64,000 nucleotides of DNA from Acanthopleura granulata. Lineage: Eukaryota > Mollusca > Polyplacophora > Chitonida > Chitonidae. The notes under the pieces were generated by a model that was not told the origin of the DNA, did not search any database, and was given only the letters and a program-made list of their open reading frames with translations. The position numbers and the translations under genes are program-made. The DNA lies in the NCBI GenBank assembly GCA_016165875.1, contig JABBOT010000023.1:1798001-1862000 (forward strand), given 5' to 3'. Below are positions 59,130-64,000 of the stretch, piece by piece (within the stretch, counting starts at the first letter, position 1; every line of letters begins with the position of its first letter).

Positions 59130-60455
59130 CCATTTATAAAACACTGTCATCTAATGTCCGTCTACAAGTCACTGTCGACGAACAGTTCCTCTACAGGACA
59201 CTGTCATCTAATGTCCGTTCACATGACTGTGTGATCTAATGTTTGTCTACAAGATACCGTCTGCTAATGTCCGTCTACATAACATTGTCAATCATCTAAT
59301 GTCCGTCAATGTGACACTCTCATCTAAAGTTCGTGTACACGACACTGTCATCTATCTTCGTGTAAATGACAGTGTCATCTAACCTTCGTCTACTGGACAC
59401 TGTCATCTGATGTCCATCTACATGACACCGTCATCTGATGTTCGTCTACTGGACATTGTCCTCTAATGTCCGTCCACAAGACACTGTCATCTATTGTTCG
59501 TTTGCATGATACTGCCATCTAATGTCCGTCTACATAACAAGTGTCATCTATTGTTTGTCTACAAAACACTGTCACCTAATGTTCGTCCAATGGACACTAT
59601 CGTCTGATGTGGATCTATATGACACTGTCATGTAATGTCCGTCTACATGACACTGTCATCCAATGTCTGTCTACAAGACACTGTCATTTATTGTTCGTCC
59701 AATGGACACTATCATCTCATGTCGATCTACTTGACACTGTCATCTAATGTCCATCTCCATGACACTGTCATCCAATGTCTGTCTACCAGACACTGTCATG
59801 TAATGTTCATCTACAGGACATTTTCATGTAATGTCCGTCTACAAGACACTGTCATCTAATGTCGGGGGGGGGGGGGCGTGCGTGGCTCAGTTGGTTAGCG
59901 CGCTATTGCAACGCAATGACCCACAAAGCCTCCCACCAATGCGGTCGCTGTGAGTTCAAGTCCAGCCCATGTTGGCTTCCTCTCCGGTTGTACGTGGGAA
60001 GGTCTGCCAGCTACCTGCGAATAGTCGTATGTTTCCGCCGGGCTCTGTCTGGTTTCCTCCCACCATAATGCTGGCCGCCGTCGTATAAGTGAAGTATTCT
60101 TGGGTACTACGTAATACACCAATCAAATAAATAAAAAAATAAATCTAATGTCCGTCTACATGACACTGTCATCTAATGTCTGTCTATCAGACACTGTCAT
60201 GTAATGTTCTTCTTCAGAACATTGATATCTAATGTCCGTCTACATGACACTGTCATCTAATGTCTGTCTATCAGACACTGTCATGTAATGTTCTTCTTCA
60301 GAACATTGTCATCTAATGTCCGTCTACATGACACTGTCATTCAATGTCAGTCTACAAGACACTGTCATCTAATGTCCGTCTACATTACACTGTCATCTAA
60401 TGTCTGTCTATCAGACACTGTCATGTAATGTTCTTCTTCAGGACATTTCCGACTA
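59130..60455. repeat. 28-bp minisatellite, about 37 units, split by a SINE
   Basis: The unit core is TGTCATCTAATGTCCGTCTA then CATGACAC (28 bp). The array is more uniform than that at 49250-50250. A longer module with GTAATGTTCTTCTTCAG recurs at about 60195, 60280 and 60420, so multi-unit blocks have been copied. The 74-residue frame at 59635-59859 is array sequence. Confidence 0.92.
59864..60142 (+). mobile_element. Full-length tRNA-derived SINE (type 1)
   Basis: Flanked by ATCTAATGTC at 59854-59863 and 60143-60152. After a G-run it has a tRNA-like head with A box TGGCTCAGTTGG (59883-59894) and B box GAGTTCAAGTCC (59952-59963). The conserved body follows: CGTGGGAAGGTCTGCCAG, GGTTTCCTCCCACCATAATG and CTGGCCGCCGTCGTATAAGT. 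The AATCAAATAAATAAA tail ends it. About 280 bp. Other copies in the window are fragments of this type. The open frames at 59859-60068 and 59895-60122 are SINE sequence, and this is not a functional tRNA gene. Confidence 0.93.
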
Positions 60456-61249
60456 ATTTCCGATCCTAGATATTGTTTATACAGAATACATTACATGTCA
60501 GAATATATGCAGAGTTAACCCCCCTGCCTGCACGGAAGCCCTCTCCTCCTCTCTCCCTCTTCCTGTTGCGTTGTTGAATCGCGTTTGGTTTGTACGTTAT
60601 AAACCAAAATACAGTTCACCCTTACAGATACACGGTCATCTCGCTTGTGGTTTTATCACGGTAATATCGGGGCTCCACCCAGCTAAACTGGCGTGGTTAC
60701 AGCTGTTCTCCGAATCCACGAATAGCAGATAATAATCAACCGACTGTCCTCCCTGGTATTACAGGTGTATGTGACATATATGTGTCTATAATTAATCAGG
60801 TCTACAAAAAGCCACGGTAAAGCAGATGTCAGCAACTCATGTCTATCGTGAATAACTAAAACCCTATCTAACATTTCCAACACACACAGAGCACCTAAAC
60901 AATGGTGTTTGTCTTAACAGGAGACTGTGAACTCCTTTGAAACTTGGAGACAGTACACTACAGTACACCTTGTCACTTGACCCGAATTTCGCCCAGTTTT
61001 TACTCCTCGTTGCTGAGTGGGAGAAAAAAATCTCATGTGCCCCCTCTGGGTCGCTACAGAGATGACGGTTAAGATGTAGAACAGGCACAACGCCGCGCAG
61101 CTGATGCTGGGACAAATTGCCAACTATTGCCCAGTCATTTCACGGAACACCACTGTCAAGAACTCTACCTCCACTGACAATATCTGGGAAACAGTCCTGC
61201 TAGATTATGGCTTTATTATTTTTATTATTATTTCCTAGACTTTCCCTCA
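60456..61249. other. Spacer before the retroelement; possible worn LTR
   Basis: 60525-60690 has a pyrimidine-rich run, a GTACGTTATAAACC stretch and ends GGGGCTCCACCCAGC, loosely like the end of an LTR and its leader. No partner LTR is in the window, so this is not claimed as one. Confidence 0.25.
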
Positions 61250-61297
61250 TTTACTTTAGAACCCCATGAAGGGCCAGAAAATCTCTTCCAACGTCTT

Positions 61298-61693
61298 ATG
61301 GCGTTTGTTGAAGATAGCTTACTACAGCGTGACGGCCACATTCAACACCACAGTGCGTCTGGAGCTGAGGACGCAGAACTGTTCCTTATCCTGGAAAATT
61401 TTATCGTTCCTACGTGGTTGCGACTTTTACATTCCGCACTTCCTCAACTCATTAAACAGCGATACGGCACTGAACTACGCTCCAGAACATTAACGTCCAT
61501 AAAACCTGAGGTTTCACAAGCTCTTGCCTTCCTCCTTGAAGAAATCAGAACAAGACAGGCGGGAAAAGTAATGCGTGGAGGTACATCTAAGAATAAATTT
61601 GCTTCTGCTAACTCCCGCCCCCAAAAATCATGCCGTTGTGCAAGGCCACCGAACCACCATTATTTGAGTGTGTGCTCTTACCTTCCCAAGTAA
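61298..61693 (+). pseudogene. Gag capsid-like fragment
   Basis: An open frame of 131 codons that also runs upstream without a start (EPHEGPENLFQRL before the first Met). It contains FIVPTWLRLLHSALPQLIKQ and a following RYGTELRSRTL segment, typical of Ty3/gypsy Gag in marine invertebrates. The N-terminal part is missing. The C-terminal Cys/Lys part may be a worn nucleocapsid linker. Confidence 0.65.
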
Positions 61694-61791
61694 GACCGCA
61701 AATATCTCGCCGAGTTCCACGAATCGTAAATATCGTCGTAAATAACAGCCCAGCGTCGACACTGCCGAAGTAGCCTCTGACAACGAGGCTA

Positions 61792-62382
61792 ATGAAGATG
61801 GTGACAACTCCAGTAATGCTGAATCCACGCCTACGTACAGGATACAGACCTGAACGCCAATCTCTTTACCTGAACGTGTTCTCTTTCCATCCCACCACGC
61901 GTATCACCATAGACAGCGGTCGGACAGGCAATACGACATTCCACTGCCCAGTGGTTTGGTCTGAAGATTACGAAAAATTTGTAAAACTAAAGTCAGCACA
62001 TTAAGGGGATTGATCATCCCCGCTCAATGTGGTGGGCGAAGTTTAACTCACATTGATTCGTGATAACCGAAAATTCCTCTTTTCCGGCCTGGTGGTTGAA
62101 AACTTGGACGTGGAGACGCTCGCGGGAACCCTATTCATGGAACTCAATGATATTACCGCCCGCCCGAAGCGTGTGGTCATACTTAGTGACGGTCCCAACT
62201 ATGGCTCCGCCATGCCCATTCAATTCGTTCCCCATCTCATCCGTCAACAATTTGGTCGGGTGAATTTGGGGAATTGGACGTGCCAACATTGGACCCAGAC
62301 AACAAGTATGCTCTCGAGTCCCGTGTGGATGGTCCTGTTAATAGCAAATCTGCTCATATTTGGCCATAGCTCCACCTGTTAA
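61792..62382 (+). pseudogene. Aspartic protease fragments
   Basis: The active-site motif DSG lies at 61912-61920 in the frame starting 61792, which stops at 62004. The second half (FSGLVVENLDVETLAG, then TLFMELNDI) follows from 62053. In intact relatives the Asp is followed by Ser/Thr-Gly-Ala; here it is DSGRTG. Confidence 0.65.
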
Positions 62383-62705
62383 CCAGCACATCAGGAAAGA
62401 TACACGTACCTAACCTGACCAATGAGCCTAAAAGCGTTCTACGTCATGAACACGTTTGCCAGAGTTTCCGGAGTCTCAGGCAACCACAAAATCCTCCTCA
62501 GCGCCCACATTTCCCTCCAGCTGTGTCAGCATTGACCTGAATAATATCCTCTCTCCAGCCATGAAAGCCAAGTTCCGAGACACACTGGACAATTACGATG
62601 ATGTCTTTAACCCAGAACAAGTAGCCTCGAGTTCATTCCAGTCGGTTGTAAATATGGGACCCGTTCAACACCCATAAAGAAAAGGCCGCCTCTCCCTTCT
62701 TTCCC

Positions 62706-63110
62706 GTGATAACCTTATCGAGCTTCAGCACAAATTGGACGTGTTACAACAAGTGGGAGTATATAGACGTCGGGATCCCTGTCGAATACCCGAATCCTTC
62801 ATTTCTGATAAAGAATCCAAGTGGTGGTTTCCGTCTTGTGACTGGCTTTGCTGACGTGGGTCACTATAGCAATCCTCAACCTTCTGTTATTCCAGACGTA
62901 CAGTTGCCAACCTAGCGGACTATCTTTGCTGTGGTGCCCAAACACCAGAGGGATGGCTGTCCATATGGGAATATCACAACAAAACTCTACAGAAAAACGG
63001 TTTGCGACTGTCCGCCCCAAAGACAGTTATCGCTCCCTCCTCGGTCTCCATCTTAGTTTGGATCTGACGGGAGGGATCTATCTACGCCAGCCCTCAACAT
63101 ATTGATGCCC
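62706..63110 (+). pseudogene. Reverse transcriptase remnants
   Basis: The N-terminal RT stretch ([20 protein letters not shown], then [13 protein letters not shown]) runs to about 62905. It then passes directly into a segment from beyond the catalytic centre (LADYLCCG, about 62909-62932), so some 60-70 residues of the palm are gone. Frameshifts follow at about 62990. Confidence 0.65.
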
Positions 63111-63249
63111 AGGCGTCTTGTCCTGTGCCGACAACTGTTCATGCCTTACGCTCAGTTATTGGAGCCCACAAGATTTTGGCGCGAATAATTCCACTCTGTT
63201 CTAGCATCTTGTCTCCGTTGGACCCTCTCACCGCCGGACGTCAATAAGA

Positions 63250-63410
63250 CGATAAAATCGTGTGGTCTGATGAACAACAGCTCAGCCCAGCAGGCCTTAT
63301 CTACTAATACAGCCATTGGTCTACCCCGCCCAGAAGACCAACTATGGGTCGCCACAGACGGATCTGTCAAAAGACATGGCATCGGAGTTACTTGGTAGGC
63401 CTACGTAACC
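63250..63410 (+). pseudogene. RNase H start remnant
   Basis: DQLWVATDGSVKRHGIGVTW reads at about 63336-63395 and ends in a stop. It carries the first Asp of the RNase H centre; the later part is lost. Confidence 0.6.
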
Positions 63411-63479
63411 CGCAATGGTAAGCAACATCTCGCGGGATTCTTCACGAACTTCTCTAGAAACACAGAATAACCATCGAGC

Positions 63480-63995
63480 TTGGCAGAGTTAAAAACATTA
63501 ATAAGAAAGCCACTGGCCGAAAGAGCCATCCAGGAATTGCAGTCAGAGCTTCTGCACCAAGATCCGTTTGGTGGTATGGTAACCCCGTTACACCTGTCCG
63601 TCGCGACTGTTCGCCTCAAATCTAGAATCAGAAGCCGAGGACTACTGGCACGTGAAATGTTGCTCCAGAGGGACCAATATACTAACATTCCATTTCCAGT
63701 AACCTATCGTCAACTCATTCTGGACCAACATGCAGGCCGTATCAAAAACCACCCGTACAGTGAGACAACCAAGACTCCGTCCGGAGTCATGCCTGACATA
63801 CCAACCATAAAAATCGGCGATCTGGTATACTTGCGTTCCGATCGCAACAAATCCAAGTTCCGAGATCGATATCTCTTTGCCTCCATGGATGGCGACTGGT
63901 GCAATGTACGGAAGTTTGTTGGTACTCAGCTCCGACGGAGGCATATCGTGTCAAGAAGTCAGAGTGCTTTACAGTGCCACAATGTTCCTATCTGA
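63480..63995 (+). pseudogene. Integrase C-terminal fragment
   Basis: A 171-codon open frame with KPLAERAIQELQSELLHQD at the front and IKIGDLVYLRSDRNKSKF, then RDRYLFASMDGDW near the end. This is the region after the DDE core plus the C-terminal SH3-like part seen in related elements. The catalytic core is not present. Confidence 0.65.
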
Positions 63996-64000
63996 AACCT

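Larger units (their letters stand above)
61250..63995 (+). mobile_element. Decayed Ty3/gypsy-like LTR retrotransposon (internal region, 3' end outside window)
   Basis: Pieces of one polyprotein follow in order on the plus strand but in several frames: Gag capsid-like (61250-61690), aspartic protease with ITIDSG (61909-61920), protease end (62053-62200), RT start with PSGGFRLVT (62817-62846), RNase H start with ATDGSV (63351-63368) and integrase C terminus with GDLVYL (63480-63992). Frames change at least five times and stops interrupt. Most of the RT palm is deleted after 62900, and the expected ADD box reads ADYL (62915-62926). Most of the integrase core is also gone. The copy is dead. It shows the order expected of Metaviridae-type elements. 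Confidence 0.8.

Noticed and set aside
59880..59965. tRNA gene
   Set aside because: A and B boxes are present, but the sequence continues directly into the SINE body and does not close an acceptor stem. It is a tRNA-derived SINE head. The same applies to 43430-43500.
60525..60690. 5' LTR and primer site of the gypsy-like element
   Set aside because: No second LTR is available for comparison, no TG...CA ends are paired, and the Gag start is missing, so the 5' end of the element cannot be placed.

Overview
The window is AT-rich, intron-containing animal DNA. It is most likely from a lophotrochozoan, probably a mollusc and perhaps a bivalve. The reasons are genes split by GT-AG introns with matching phases, many copies of a tRNA-derived SINE of a kind I associate with molluscan genomes, very frequent ACATGTA words, many minisatellites, and a decayed Ty3/gypsy element. 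There is no bacterial gene layout, no CRISPR and no ribosomal RNA. Most open frames are chance or repeat-derived.

Positions 1-31537: a large block occurs twice in the same orientation. Copy A (1-12919) and copy B (19666-31537) are nearly identical apart from scattered single-base changes, a few small indels and one replacement (A 3380-4436, 1057 bp, is 6 bp in B). Both carry 5' exons of one minus-strand gene that I identify as ZFC3H1, the nuclear RNA-surveillance (PAXT) scaffold. Copy A is cut by the window start inside exon 4. Copy B continues to exon 5 and no further exon appears before a run of 13 N (17456-17468). Between the copies lie 4 kb of unique or old-repeat DNA, a 26-bp minisatellite (16861-17455) that runs into the N gap, and 1.7 kb that should be ZFC3H1 intron. 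The layout fits either a recent partial tandem duplication or two haplotypes joined end to end in the assembly.

Positions 31538-37816: a second minus-strand gene, with all four exon phases consistent. It encodes a cell-surface protein with a SUEL-type (rhamnose/galactose-binding) lectin-like domain, a Ser/Thr/Pro-rich glycosylated stalk, one membrane helix and a proline-rich cytoplasmic tail. Its signal-peptide exon was not found. A trio of CACGTG E-boxes sits in its last intron.

Positions 38-60.5 kb: no convincing host gene. This part holds an AT-rich palindromic array, arrays with 20-, 25- and 26-bp periods, and from 49.2 kb a series of arrays with 28-, 57-, 28-, 56- and 28-bp periods. These last share sequence and look like diverged descendants of one 28-bp monomer. 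Two full-length SINEs with target-site duplications, and several fragments, are inserted among them.

Positions 61.25-64 kb: a plus-strand Ty3/gypsy-like retroelement with recognisable Gag, protease, RT, RNase H and integrase C-terminal pieces. It is broken by frameshifts, stops and internal deletions, and its 3' end lies outside the window.
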